The notes beneath the pieces are model-generated. The model worked only from the letters and a program-made list of their open reading frames with translations. It made no database searches and had not been told where the DNA came from. DNA of 64,000 bases, from positions 51,129,712 through 51,193,711 of the forward strand of contig QVOM02000073.1 of NCBI GenBank assembly GCA_003586115.2. The letters are read 5' to 3'. This DNA is from Salvator merianae. Lineage: Eukaryota; Chordata; Lepidosauria; Squamata; Teiidae. Position 1 is the stretch's first letter. The number at the start of each line of letters is the position of its first letter. Positions 11,955 to 23,165 of this stretch are shown here, piece by piece. Made by a program: the position numbers and the translations under genes.

Positions 11955-13485
11955 AGCTGCCAATGTTTTTAGGGATGCCAGTCCTGCTGGATAAAAGAAA
12001 GCCTTAATTAATATTTCAGTACAGTCAGCCATACTCTGGCTTTCATTATTCTTGCTTTTACTTTTAAAAATTGATACACAGCAGGATACTTGGAAAGTGG
12101 CTCTCAGGAATTTAGATTGCACCCAATTCAATGGGATAAAGTTCCAGTAAGGACCCAGCTGCTCACCAGAAAGTAATTACCATAAAGCAATAACTTGGTT
12201 TCAGATAACTTAACAGATGCAGGCATAAAATGCCTTCTCTAGACCTAAAATCTCAAAATGGCGTCAGCACTCCTTTGAGCTAATAAGAGTAGCATATTCA
12301 TTAAAAGCCTTTCTTCAACTAGAGGCATGAAAGACAACTGCTGTGGGTTTGAAGCAGTATACCTACTCAGTCATTTTGATTGTTAACATGCCATGTAGTT
12401 TTGGTTTTTTTCTAGAAAACATTGTTTTGTTCTTTTGGTAATTAATATCCAGCTGGTCGTCCTCACAATATTGTGAAAGTGCTAACAAAGCTCTTCTGAG
12501 CCCTACAGGGATTCTAGATGAAATGATCATATCATCTGCATAAAGTAAAATGGAAAGATGTTTGCCAGGAAAGATGAAGATCTAAGTTACTGAAATTAGC
12601 CACTAAAGAATTAACATAAAAAGTAAAAAGTTAACGTGCTTATTTGCAACTTTGTTTAATTCCTTGAAAGGTAGAAATCAAGTTTGAAAGATGATCTTGC
12701 AATGTACATCTAATGATTAAATATGTGGCTTCATAAGTATTCAAATTAAGAAAAATAAACAAGGACCTATTGAAGTTGCTGCCAATTGCTTCCAAATGGT
12801 GATATGAAAAATAGAATCAAAAGTTGACTTGAATTCAATAAAGGCGGCACATGATGTTTGACAAGAATACATAAAATACTTTTGAACAAAATGATGTAAT
12901 AGCAGACATTAATCTATGGTAGATTATCCTATCCTAAATCTCATTTGTTAATGCATTAAAAATACTCTGTTTCTTCAAGCCAATTTCTAAACTTACTACT
13001 ATTAGTCTATAATTTGCAGGATCAACTTTCCCTTTTTTAAAGATGAAAACCATAGCTGCAGTACACCAACCTCTGTGATAGGTCCATTTGATCTAAAATG
13101 TAAAAGAAATGGTCAATATAGGTGCCCACCAATTCATATTATTATGAATTAATTGAAAAGGCTTTTATCAAATTTCTAATGCTTTTTGAGGCTTTAGCTA
13201 AATAATAAATTCTTAATCTTTGTTGTTGTTGCTGGAGGTCAGTCCATAGCATTTTGTATGCCAACATAAAATGGAGTGTGTATTTCTGCTTTATGACTTT
13301 ATAAATCCCCCAAATTGTTTCTTAAACTGTAGGAAGTATATAATTAGTAGAAAATTAGTGGTTGCATTTAGCATAATTTCCAATACCTTGGCAGAAAGGA
13401 GCTATAACTTGTCAGAAAATAGCAGAAATGTCTAAACAAGTGGTTAACTTTGTTTCTTTAGTATCATCTGATTCTTTGGCACTAT
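11955..13485. other. no gene recognised
   Basis: AT-rich non-coding sequence. The 140-codon minus-strand frame at 11709-12131 overlaps the CR1 3' end in antisense and is not a gene. Confidence 0.45.
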
Positions 13486-13489
13486 GTGG

Positions 13490-13848
13490 ATGGTTTTGGA
13501 CCATGTAGTGCAAAGCATTGAGTCCAGCTCATGCTGGGCAGGGCTAGTGCTAGCCTGCTCCAAGGGCTGTCTACATTTGGCTAACCCACCCAGACCCAGA
13601 CTTTGAAGTTTCCCACCAGGACCATTTCAGAGGTATACCTACTTCTGGCACCACTTCCAGTGGTGCTTCCTGGTGTGCTGCTGAAAAGGGACTCCCATGG
13701 TATACTGAACTACAGATGTTCTTTCCACAAGCTCTTTGTGATCTGGGATACAGATAATAGTCCAGTTATGGATGGTGTTCACACAGTGAGGTCTATTCCA
13801 CCTTGGAATTTTTGCTGGTGAACATTCCATGGTGGAAAGTGTGAAAAG
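13490..13848. mobile_element. family D hAT-like non-autonomous transposon, copy
   Basis: It shares the 'GCACCACTTCC', 'GTGCTTCCTGG' and 'GACTCCCATGGTATACTG' blocks with the copies at 41361 and 44108. It ends in AGTGTGAAAAGGCCC, the inverted form of the family start GGGCCTTTTCACACT. Near that end is an imperfect hairpin CCACCTTGGAAT ... ATTCCATGGTGG. The left end is degraded. Confidence 0.6.
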
Positions 13849-13849
13849 G

Positions 13850-15820
13850 CCCTACATGTTGGGAAGAACTGGAAAGTTCTTTGGTACACTGTCTAAAATC
13901 CAGAAATCCATGCTGAAACTATTCACTTGTGCCTATGGTCAAGAGGCTGAATGGAGAATAAGGCTACTGAGTGTCCCCTACTGCAAGTTTGAAGATAGTT
14001 AGAGCTAAGTATGGATGTGACGTTTGGAGAACACTGTCATCTGAACAGACCATGCACAGTTTGAATCAATGAGACTTTAAGATGAGTGGATCTCTGAATG
14101 GACAAAATATGGTGCCCACAATCCCACGTCATTCACTGTTTCATAAGGCAAGTGGCCTTTCTGGATTTGCAAGTGCCTCCCTGTCTCACAATGTGCTCAC
14201 ATGCACTATCATCCAAAAGCTTCCAAATGTTCCAGAAAGAACCCCACTATTGGTTGCTCTGTGGAATCCTGCTAGATGTGTGAATTGCAAGTTGAAATAA
14301 AATTTCAATTATTTGCTAGGAATGCCTGCTGTTGGTCAGCTGTTTGTCAACTATTGTAGCGGGGATCCACGTAAATCTCTGGTTGTGTGTTAGGAAGCAT
14401 CCATGCCTACCATGGCAGGTCCCAAGGAAGCCTTAAGGCACCCACCATCACTCCGCAAAAGGTGCTGGAGGGCCTACAAGTACCTTCTGTAGCACTGTTG
14501 CTCAGAATGGGAAAAAAATTACTCTGAGGGTGTCCGCTGCCCTGACTCACTCTTGCCACACTGTGGCGGCATGGATGATCTATGTGCCTGCTCTGAGCAG
14601 GCCTCACACTGGCAAATGCCCACCTCTAGGGCCTTTGTCTTCAGAGCTAACAACTCAGCTCTGAAGATAGTGAGGGGCAAGGGGCAAGTTGTGTGTATGT
14701 TCTACCCAGCCCCAGGTGTAGGAGCAAGGGGCTATCTCTCAGTGCCTCCTTTGCTGGTAAAGGTATAGATGCAGCCTTAGTGTTCTGATATCAGATTGCC
14801 CATTGTCTAAGCAAACATTTGGTTTAACAGACCGCATATTTAGCATATTTATGATTTAACAGACACATTTCTGGCAAAATCACACAACTGAAGGCGTACT
14901 GCTTCCTCAAATATTCAGCAACCTCAAAAACCCCTTCTATGGAGAACACAACTTCTAGACAGCTGCTCAGACTCTGAATAACCTCTGGTCTCCTTGAGTG
15001 AAAAATGAACATATTCTATTTAGCACAAATAAGATTTTACATTTCCCTTAGATTTAACAGACTTTTGGTTTTAATGAGCAAGAGGTCCTACACACAGGAA
15101 AGGAAAGGTTGAATGGTTTTCATAGAGGAAGAAAACTTTATTGAATCTGAACTTTTGAAGTGAGGAACTGAACTGGCTGAATGGAAACAGATGGGAAGAG
15201 AATATGATTAATCGAAACATTAGCAACGCAAGCAGCCTTGTAAATTTGCTAATGTTGTTTATTGTGAATTTAGAACACTAAAATGGGAATATGTAACAGA
15301 TGGATGGTGAACTGTGGAAGGCTGGGTGCTAACGGCTAAGAGAAAGGAGATGTTGCAAGGAAGAAGATGATTTAAATGCAAACACCTATGGACTCTTAGG
15401 ACAAATTACAGGAACATCTCTGGGAAATTTACAGATTACTCTAATTGTAGCCAAAAAATGCTCTTTCTCCCTTTGTGCGGTCCATATGTTACATTCAGAC
15501 TGAATACGGATCACATTATAAAGAGGAAAGGGACTTTGGCAGTGATCAACTATACTGAATAATTATTTGAGTATGGACAACAGGACAGGCTTTGCAAATA
15601 GTTTAATGTGTACATCATGCAATGAACATTATTTGCCTCACTTGTCCTTTTTATGATAGATGGCAAATCTTGAAAGAGGATAGATTCATTTTCAAAAGAT
15701 GTGTCATCAACTTGGAATTCTTCAGAAAATGTTTGGGTCTGTTGATGGTACACAGGCTTTCAATGGCTACAAGCAGTGATTGCTGTGTGATTTCTTGAAG
15801 GTGTGAGCAGGACAAGGCAT
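13850..15820. other. no gene recognised
   Basis: No domain-bearing frame was found. The open frames are under 75 codons. A moderately GC-rich portion spans 14340-14770. No repeat was identified. Confidence 0.4.
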
Positions 15821-15824
15821 GTTC

Positions 15825-15925
15825 TTATGCCCTGCTTGTTGGTTACCATATGCAATTGGTGGCATCTGAGAAAAGACTGCTGGATTAGGTGGGCCACTGG
15901 GCTGATTCAACAGGACACCTGGAAG
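15825..15925 (+). repeat. CR1/L3-type LINE 3' end fragment
   Basis: It contains 'CTGCTGGATTAGGTGGGCCACTGG' in decayed form (compare 11870-11945 and 63765-63830). Only the 3' untranslated part remains and the terminal tail is lost. Confidence 0.6.
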
Positions 15926-16254
15926 CATGTGGATGCTACCCTGAAAATCTGCATACTTACCACTTCTTTTACAATGTGTGAAAAGATGCTCAGGTGTATA
16001 ACATTTATTTTATGGAATTCCCCGGCTCCCAGTTGGTAAAATCTGACTTTCTTATTTTAATGCAATTGTGGAAGGTTTTTGTAATGTGATATGGCTTCTG
16101 GAACACCATTAACTTGCATTGCTAGACTAGACCTTCTTTCCACAATGCCACTGACATCTCGTTAAACTGGGCTCCAACATTCTCCACAGCTCCAGGTTGC
16201 CAAAGAATGCAATTATTTTGCATAACACAGATTTACACTAAGTAATGGTTTTAT

Positions 16255-16285
16255 TAATTTTATTTTATTTTATTTTATTTGAGTT
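16255..16285. repeat. (TTTTA)n simple repeat
   Basis: Five to six near-perfect TTTTA units lie just left of the L2-like LINE fragment. They could be its 3' tail on the minus strand. Confidence 0.8.
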
Positions 16286-16399
16286 TTGCATATCATCTTA
16301 TGCCATAGTCTCAAGATGGTGAACAGAAATAAACAATAAAATGAAGAACAATAAAAATTATTGAACTGTAACAATAACTATGCACTAGTTACTGCAACC

Positions 16400-16830
16400 T
16401 CAGTCACCAAATGCCTGTATAAAAAGATGATCTTTTACCAAGTATTGGAAGGTGGTTATTGTCATTGCCTGGAGTATCTTTATGGGAGAACCATTCCGTA
16501 GTCTCAGGGCTACCACTGAAAAGGCCATCCTCCTAGGCTCCGCCACATGCACATCTTTGAATGATGGAACTATAAGGAGGGGCTCCCCAGCAGATCTAAA
16601 CCCCCAGGCAGGTGTATAAGATAGGAGATGCTCTTTCAGCAATAGGGGTCCCGGGTTGTTTAGGACTTTAAAAGTCAGCATCAAAATCCTGAGCTGAATC
16701 TGGAAACAGTGTCGCAGCCATTGCAACTCTTGAGCAACTAGTGTTATATGGGCCTTGCTAGAAATGCCCCAAAACAATCTGACTGCTGAGCTTTGCATTA
16801 AATCCAACTTCTGAATCATTCCTGAGGTAG
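16400..16830 (-). pseudogene. L2-clade LINE fragment, C-terminal end of reverse-transcriptase ORF
   Basis: A 139-codon minus-strand frame (16400-16819) reads like the end of an L2-type ORF2. It contains Q-S-S-A-V-R-L-F, then L-Q-W-L-R, then R-I-L-M-L-T-F-K-V-L-N-N, then S-A-G-E-P-L-L-I-V-P, and finally A-F-S-V-V-A-L-R-L-R-N. In L2 elements these blocks close the ORF. Residues expected in the family, such as the W-L-P motif, are changed, and the upstream part is missing. It is an old, 5'-truncated insertion. The (TTTTA)n at its 3' side may be a relic of the tail. Confidence 0.75.
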
Positions 16831-16880
16831 CCTCATGCAGAGTGTGAACAACAACTCAGTTCTGGAGAACACAAGAGTCT

Positions 16881-17376
16881 GGGCCTGTTCACACTTTGTG
16901 AGAGGAACATTCCTGTCCATTCGCTAGTCAGGTGCTTTTGCACTTTCAAATGGCAGCACCAGCCCTGAAACTCACCAAGCCCACCTGATGTTCACCTGAA
17001 GCTACGTAAGGCTGGTGCAGTAAATTGCCGTCCTGAATCTGACTTGCATGATCAGGTGCAGATCAGGTGAGCTCTGTTTGCAATGCTTCCGGGTTTGAAA
17101 TGGCGGCCGGGAGGGGCCAGCTTCGGAAACAGTCCTCTCTCTTCGGATTACTAGCTCTATGGTTCGAATTCGTAGCTCTATCTTCACATTCGTGGCTCTA
17201 TGATTGCTGACATCACTTCCTGCCTAGTGCATTCCCATCAGCACTGGTCCCTCTGCTGGTCAGCTTGCAGTCTTTTCCATTGCTGACGAATGCGAATGGT
17301 AGCTACCGGACTCCATTTTGACTGGCTTCAACCATGCTAATTAGCACATTCTCCTCTGGTAAGTGTGAAAACGCCC
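16881..17376. mobile_element. hAT-like non-autonomous transposon with CpG-bearing core
   Basis: The ends are inverted: GGGCCTGTTCACACTTTGTG on the left and the complement of GGGCGTTTTCACACTTACC on the right, 496 bp apart. The core is richer in CpG than its surroundings (around 17085-17120). It carries three staggered copies of a 'TAGCTCTAT' motif at about 17150-17200. No matching 8-bp flanks were found, so its class is inferred from the ends. Confidence 0.7.
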
Positions 17377-17379
17377 ACT

Positions 17380-17788
17380 GTGTCCAGGTGCTCCCTATCA
17401 AGGAAGGATTCCACTCATTTAATAATCCTCAGCTATTGAAGAATCCTATAGTCTGGCCAGTGGGGAGGGCGGGCTGTATTTTACACTGTATTTTAATTAT
17501 GCTTTAATTGTTATAAATTGTATCTTTTTACAGTGGTAACCCATTACCTGAGACTCAAGTGAAAGGTAGGTATCCAAGATATGGCTTAAATTCCTCATTT
17601 GTTTTTTACAGGTGGGAAAACCCCCAGCAAGAACAAGCAGTCTACTCACTTCTGTGACATTGGAGTCCAGAATTGATAAGAGTTGTGAACTGAGACTAAC
17701 TTGTTTTAGTGGGGAAAATATTTCTACCCAGTCACAAACTCTAAGAGCAGGATCTTTTAGGTTATTGGCTTTAAAAATGGACAATTGG
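17380..17788. other. no gene recognised
   Basis: Non-coding. The 101-codon minus-strand frame overlapping 17497-17802 has no recognisable domain and overlaps the hairpin that follows. Confidence 0.4.
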
Positions 17789-17790
17789 CT

Positions 17791-17868
17791 GGTGTGAATC
17801 ATCTAAAAATGAGGCAGAGAAAAGATTACTTGATCTTTCATCTGCCTCATTTTTACATGGTTCACACC
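17791..17868. repeat. 78-nt near-perfect hairpin (tiny MITE or precursor-like stem-loop)
   Basis: The left arm 17791-17826 and the right arm 17833-17868 are reverse complements at 32 of 36 positions by eye. They begin GGTGTGAATCAT and end ATGGTTCACACC. The loop is six bases, TACTTG. A single mismatch inside a 13-bp block and a small bulge near the loop resemble a microRNA precursor, but a short fold-back transposon looks the same. Expression cannot be judged here. Confidence 0.8.
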
Positions 17869-17869
17869 A

Positions 17870-19015
17870 TTCAAAACAACAGAGTGCCCAATAAAAATAA
17901 TTATCTGTTTATTAAAAACATGAGAAAAATGGCAGCAGAGCAAAAACACAGGCAGCAGAAATTAAATACTGTTTGAATCAACTTATGGCACAGTCACACA
18001 ACACAATGACTGACAAGAGTAAAGGAAAAAAAGGGGGGGAGATTTTATTTTTAAACTGAGTAGCGACCCTGCTAGTATTCTGAGTCTACATTTCAACAAT
18101 AAAAGGAGAAAAACAAAAGCACAAAAAAGAACAACACAACACAATCTTTTAAGTAAACTGTTTTCCCTTCCCAAAGACATATATATTTACCTGCCTTTTG
18201 GATCTAATGGTCTGAAGAGAGAAAAGAAGCAACAGAGAACAAGGAGAGGGAGAGAAAAGACAAACAGAGGGGTACTGGAAGGAAGTAGAAGCATGCAAGT
18301 CCAGGAAGAAAGAGGCCAGATTTTCACATGGACTTGATGAAAAAGATGTTGGGACTCAGTGGGAGGGATTTAAGTGCAATGGATGCCAGCCAGCCACATG
18401 AATTCTGTGCTATGGAGAATAAGTCTGGGAGGGGCCAGGCAGTGAAGGTCACATACTCAGGTTAACTGTCAGTCAGGGACTCAACAGACAATGGCTACCC
18501 ATAAGAGGCAAAAAGGGTTTCTTGATGGTTAATCAAGAGATGTACTTAAATTCCAGTCAGAGGTAAGCAAGATGTTTACCTACTGTTTTCTGTTAAACAT
18601 AGCGATTTGCAAATATTTTGCAATGACAAAATGAAACCTTTTTAGATATCTTTTGGTATTTTTATCAGTGTTCCAGCTTATATCCCACTCTGTAGAGGTT
18701 TTCTAATCTTCTGAAGGAAACCAGACCTTTAATGTTTAGCAGGGAGGGGTTTGAGTCACAGGAAAACTTTTCCATTTTGCACTTTTGAAATGGAGCTTGA
18801 GTTTCCAAGATGGCCCAGGAATCCAGAGCACTGCTGCTCCATTACCTGTCCTTTCAAAATGTCATATAAGCCAATGCTTTATGTGCCCACCCTGACACAA
18901 GGTTTCCTATGCCTTATATACTAAAGTGTACAGAAATTCATATTTAACAAAGCCATCGGGAAGCAGAATACACAGAACCTCAGTCTTGCCTAGGTGCAGT
19001 TTCACCCTGTAAGAC
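17870..19015. other. no gene recognised
   Basis: Purine-rich non-coding sequence at about 18190-18260, otherwise unremarkable. No frame with a domain. Confidence 0.4.
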
Positions 19016-19019
19016 TACA

Positions 19020-19480
19020 TCCAGCTCATCGCTTTTCCCAGGGACTGGTTCAGGACCTAGACTGCTTAATCTGACTCAGGTGGAACTGAGATTTAAAGTT
19101 GAGTGTCTTCTGTGTACTGATGGCATGCAACCAGTCCTGCTGATGACTTCTCCCAGTGTCTTAAGGTAGATATTAAAAAGCAAAAAGGATAGGACAGGTT
19201 ACTGGGGTACCCCACAATGGAATTCCCAAGGATGAAAATAGAAATCTCCCCTAATGGAGTTCTGGGACCTGCCCCAGAGGTAGGAATAAAAATAACACAA
19301 AGTGGTGCCTGCAGTTCCCAGACCTGGAAACATCTTAAAAGGACACTGTGGTTGACAGTATCAAAAGCCACTGAGAGATCAAGGAGACCAGCAGTGCAGC
19401 ATTCTCAAAATCATCTTATGAAGACCTCTTCAGAAGAGGGCACATCACAACCTCTTTAAGCATAAACAGCATAACACTCT
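19020..19480 (-). pseudogene. L2-clade LINE fragment, reverse-transcriptase core
   Basis: The minus-strand frame at 19093-19371 starts A-F-D-T-V-N-H-S-V-L-L, the palm motif of L2-type reverse transcriptases (normally D-x-S-x-A-F-D-T-V). It ends Y-T-E-D-T-Q-L, matching the active-site Y-A-D-D-T-Q-L with the alanine and first aspartate changed to T-E. The polymerase would therefore be inactive. The stretch between the motifs is shorter and more scrambled than in a working enzyme. The fragment is old and both edges are approximate. Confidence 0.75.
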
Positions 19481-19484
19481 CTTA

Positions 19485-19884
19485 TCAGAAAGCATTGATC
19501 ACTCTCCAGATCCATAGGGTAACTATTCTGGTTGTGCTCAGAGTAATGAGTGGGATTGCAGAACGGTGAGAAAATAGTGGCTGCAGAAGCTGAACACCAA
19601 TAAATTGAGATTGAAAGTTTGATTAAGCAAACTAGAGGAAGGAAGTATTTATCAATGACTCACTTGTAATTCAGCATCTTAAGGGCCCATGCTGTGCAAA
19701 TATCTAAGCAAGCTTGGTCTTGATTACTTAGATTATTTAAAGGAACAGGACCCAGTAGTAGAAGGCCAGACAGAAACAACAAAAGCCTCATATTTGAGAT
19801 TAGATGTTCAGATGATGCATTACATGCTGGGAAATTCTATCTACACAGCTTACTATATTAGGCATTAGAAACTTAGGATCTGGC
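19485..19884. other. no gene recognised
   Basis: Short non-coding stretch between the L2 fragment and the family H repeat. Confidence 0.4.
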
Positions 19885-20225
19885 CATGTGGTGTACATTT
19901 CAGACACCATGCAAAGAAGTGCTCCAGAGGGAGACCACTTTAAGGTGGTTTCCCAAGCATCCCTGGCCTGTATTCCTCTTCAGTTGCCATCATGCAGACG
20001 GGCTATGGAAACTGCAACAGACTACACAGCTCTTTAAAGCCTGGTGCCATTTTGCGGGCTCTAAAAGCAGCCCACCTCCGGGTCCATTTCCAGATGTGTT
20101 GTGGAATTCCACCCTGGCCTGCAACTTCAGACTGGGGGAGCTGTCATCCCCCTGCCCTGAAGGGAGGGTAGAATGGGCAGCAGTTCCTGTGGTTAACTGC
20201 TGATGAGCTCCATGGCTCCTCACCC
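19885..20225 (+). repeat. family H interspersed repeat, copy 1
   Basis: It shares several ordered blocks with the reverse complement of 60510-60885: 'CCACTTTAA(A/G)GTG', 'AAGCATCCC', 'CAGTTG ... ATGCA' and 'CTGGCCTGCAACTTCA'. Class unknown; probably a non-autonomous DNA transposon. The 105-codon frame inside is a by-product. Confidence 0.5.
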
Positions 20226-20229
20226 CATT

Positions 20230-20861
20230 CCAGGCTCAGTTGGCCTGGTACAAGCTCTGCATTGTGCACTGCGGTGCAGAAGCTGTCTCAGTTTGTCCTT
20301 TTTCTATCAGCAGTGCATTTCCTACATTAGTGTCTCATTTCTAAAGATATCCACAAGGTCCTATCACATCTGGAAAGTGAAAGATTCCGTAAAAGCCATT
20401 TTCATGAAAACCCAGAGGGCTCCAATTCCAGACTTATCTTTTCTTTCTAACTCAGCTCATTTAGCAAAATAAAGAGTTTTAGAACTAAGGGTCCCAGGGA
20501 AAGGGTGAAATTAGCACTGACCTTACCAAGGTAAGCCAGTAGGTGGCACTTAAAGATTCTTTTAGGCAGGGAGATTTGTGGCAGGTTCCTCTAAAATACA
20601 TAAAAATAATAAGCTGATAACCAGTGACCCAGGCATTATCTTTTCTTGAAGATCACCAAATATGAAAGGAAATGTCAGCCATGAAGTTGGCATATTGTTA
20701 GGATACAAATGGGCATTCATGTCTGTGTTCTCAGTGTCAGAAAATGTGGCTGGTTTGTCTTTGCATTTGCAAATGCAGGGAACATCAGGTGCTGGAAAGG
20801 ATTAAGAAGCTGTTTGTTCATCCCACGATAAAGGAGGAGGACGTTTTAGCAGCAATTAAAC
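20230..20861. other. no gene confidently recognised; short open frame before a transposon insertion
   Basis: Mostly non-coding. A frame at 20744-20947 has a basic, amphipathic stretch (E-R-I-K-K-L-F-V-H-P then E-E-D-V-L-A-A-I-K-Q) up to the transposon target site at 20862. If the transposon is left out, the frame runs on for about 28 more codons beyond 23863. That is suggestive of an old coding fragment but too short to assign. Confidence 0.3.
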
Positions 20862-21193
20862 AAAGGCTGCATTCCGACACGGCATTTAATCAGTTTACAG
20901 GCCGTCTTCAGTTCCCACTGACCCTACACAGTCTTGCCCTTCTGTAGTTTTTCTGGACTAAATTGGTGAAATCCACACTACTTTGCATTCGGATTTAATG
21001 AGTTCTCAAGTCATTCCAGATCGCTAGCCCGTTTTACTTTGCGATGTGAGAACACGGAAGGAGACTATTTGGGAGGGATCGTACTTTTGGGAGGGCGTGC
21101 AGAGGGAGGGATCCCCATTTCCTGCTGTCCAATGACCAACTTTGTTGGCATGTTATGCTCGGGGTGGGGGGTGTCAGCAGGGATGAGTGGGCA

Positions 21194-21415
21194 GGGAGCA
21201 CAGTACTTCCTCCTTTCTAGGCATGCAGACACACACACGTGCGCAGAGACAAGTTGGATGGGAAGTTTTCTCTTTCCCGCCCTCAAACTGAGGCTGCCTA
21301 GAATTCTGTAGAAGTTCAGACTCTGCTAAAGCAGCACCAGCAGCAGTTTCCCTCCTTTCTAGGTGAGCAGACACACACATGCGCAGGGACAAGCCTGCAA
21401 GTTTTCTTTCCCTTC
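21194..21415. repeat. imperfect direct repeat inside transposon copy 1
   Basis: A unit 'CCTTTCTAGGCATGCAGACA' followed by CA dinucleotides and 'TGCGCAGAGACAAG' (about 21209-21252) recurs at about 21353-21394 with small changes. Confidence 0.65.
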
Positions 21416-21423
21416 TACAGATT

Positions 21424-21601
21424 TGTGCAACTTCAGAGCTCCACAGAACAATAGCAGCACCTCCCCTCTTGTTTCTAGGCATGCAGACACCAAGAATAGA
21501 GAACGTGAAAGTGGAGGACTTTCACCTTCTCTGTGCTTGGAGTCTGCATATGTAGAAAAGAGGGGAGATGCTGCTATTCTGCGGAGCTCTGAACTTGTGC
21601 A
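21424..21601. repeat. long inverted repeat (about 65-bp arms) inside transposon copy 1
   Basis: The left arm, about 21424-21489 (GTGCAACTTCAGAGCTCC ... GCATGCAGACAC), is complementary to about 21539-21601 (GAGTCTGCATATG ... GGAGCTCTGAACTTGTGCA). The spacer of about 50 nt itself contains GTGAAAGTGGAGGACTTTCAC, a smaller palindrome. A transcript across it would form a long stem-loop. Several arm positions mismatch. Confidence 0.8.
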
Positions 21602-22648
21602 ATTCTGTAAAAGGAAAAGAAAACTTGAGGTGGGGCTAGGCAGACTGAAGAGCTGACAGGACAGCAAGAGCAAGGGGAAGCCTGCAAAAAGGCTTCCCAC
21701 CTCACGCCTATCTTGACCCATCTTCTGCCCCAGCTCACTGTAACATACCCCCCTCCTCTCTCTCACTCACTCACACACAAACACACAGAACGCTGCATGT
21801 AGGCCAGCAGCTGAGGAAGAACTGGTGGTGGTGGGGAGTTGAGAGGATCATTAACAAAGAGAGAGAGAGAGCTGAGGGAGAACTTTTTTGTGGGGATGAG
21901 AGAAATTTTATTCTTATTTTTAAAGTGTGGAAAAGCAAAAAAAAAACCCAAACAACCACCCACCCTCCTAAAGCAGTTTCTCTCCATACCTTGCTTTGAT
22001 CCCTTGTTTAGGATCTAACAAGGAGATTAGGGGCCTTTTTGCTTTTAATTTAAAGAAGTGTTTGTGAAGGGCAGGAATCCCCCCCAAAAGGGCAGAGCTT
22101 GACTTCCCGCCGCTGTGAAGTCAAAATTTCAATGTTGGGACTGCAGCCAATCACTGACTGCCCAGGGAGTTGAGTTTGGCGAGGGGTGGAGGCAGAAAAA
22201 GTACGATTTTCCCGTGCCAAGCACAGGAAACATCACTGTGAGAACGAGCAAGTCCTAATTGAGTCCATGTTGAAATGTAAGTGTGGGAATGATCAGAAGA
22301 TGAATTCAGTCCTCGTACTCCTCTTTTTTTTTTTTTTAACATATTTTATTGTTCTTGTATTTCAAATATATAAAATTACAGTTTACATTACATTCTTATA
22401 TCACTATTATTATCAAGTTCCTCCATCATTAACAGTTTCTTCTAAACTTCATGTTCTTCCACTTCCTGTTCTCCTTCCTTCTTTTTTCACTGAAACTCTT
22501 CAGTGAAACTTTTCACTGAAACTCTTTCTTTTTCACTCTTCAAATCCAGCAATCACAAGTCCATTGTCCAGCTCTTGCAGAAAGTCAATAAAGGGTTTCC
22601 AGTTCCTGTAAAACCTATCAACTGTCTTAGTTCTCAAAAGACTTGTCA

Positions 22649-23162
22649 GGGTATGATGACACATACCATGTTTGGGTCGAATGTCCACGCGTATACGACT
22701 CTAATTAAGGTGGCAATCAATTATGCCGGTTCACATCTGCCTCCGAGGACTCGAGTCCACGCGCGCTCTACAATCTGCCGCAGTTTCCTTAGCAACGCGA
22801 CGCTCTGCTTTGATTGGTCTGCTTACGTCGCTGAAAGGGAATGGCAGGGGGAAGGGCGGTAACCGGATATTGTGTTGGAAGAGTTCCCGGGCACACAAGT
22901 GGCCGCCCCTATTGTGACGCAATTCTTGTAGGAAGATTATTGCTGACGTCGGGCATCTGTGATCGCGGTTTCTCACCATATTCAGCTTCTACGCGAGATT
23001 TCGTGGGAGAGGCGCCTCAAGGTCCTGAGGATCCCGACTGTAGAAAACACGCCCCCAAGGTGCCTCCACCAGCTCTGGAGGCGTCTTCTGTGCCCGGCTG
23101 TATGGACAACGCAGCTTCGGCACGACCGGAAGTCGCACGGAATAGCCCGTCTGATCGCACCC
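22649..23162. mobile_element. CpG-rich MITE X (Harbinger-like ends)
   Basis: The ends are GGGTATGATGACACATACC and, inverted, GGGTGCGATCAGACGGGC. It is flanked by TCA at the left and TTA at the right. The 514-bp body is dense in CpG (for example around 22688-22800 and 23030-23160), unlike the surrounding L1, and has no convincing frame. An element with the same ends lies at 51002-51453. Confidence 0.7.
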
Positions 23163-23165
23163 TTA

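Noticed and set aside
21359..21766. 135-codon minus-strand frame considered as transposase of the Harbinger-like element
   Set aside because: It lacks recognisable catalytic motifs, overlaps the long inverted repeat and is rich in simple leucine/serine stretches.
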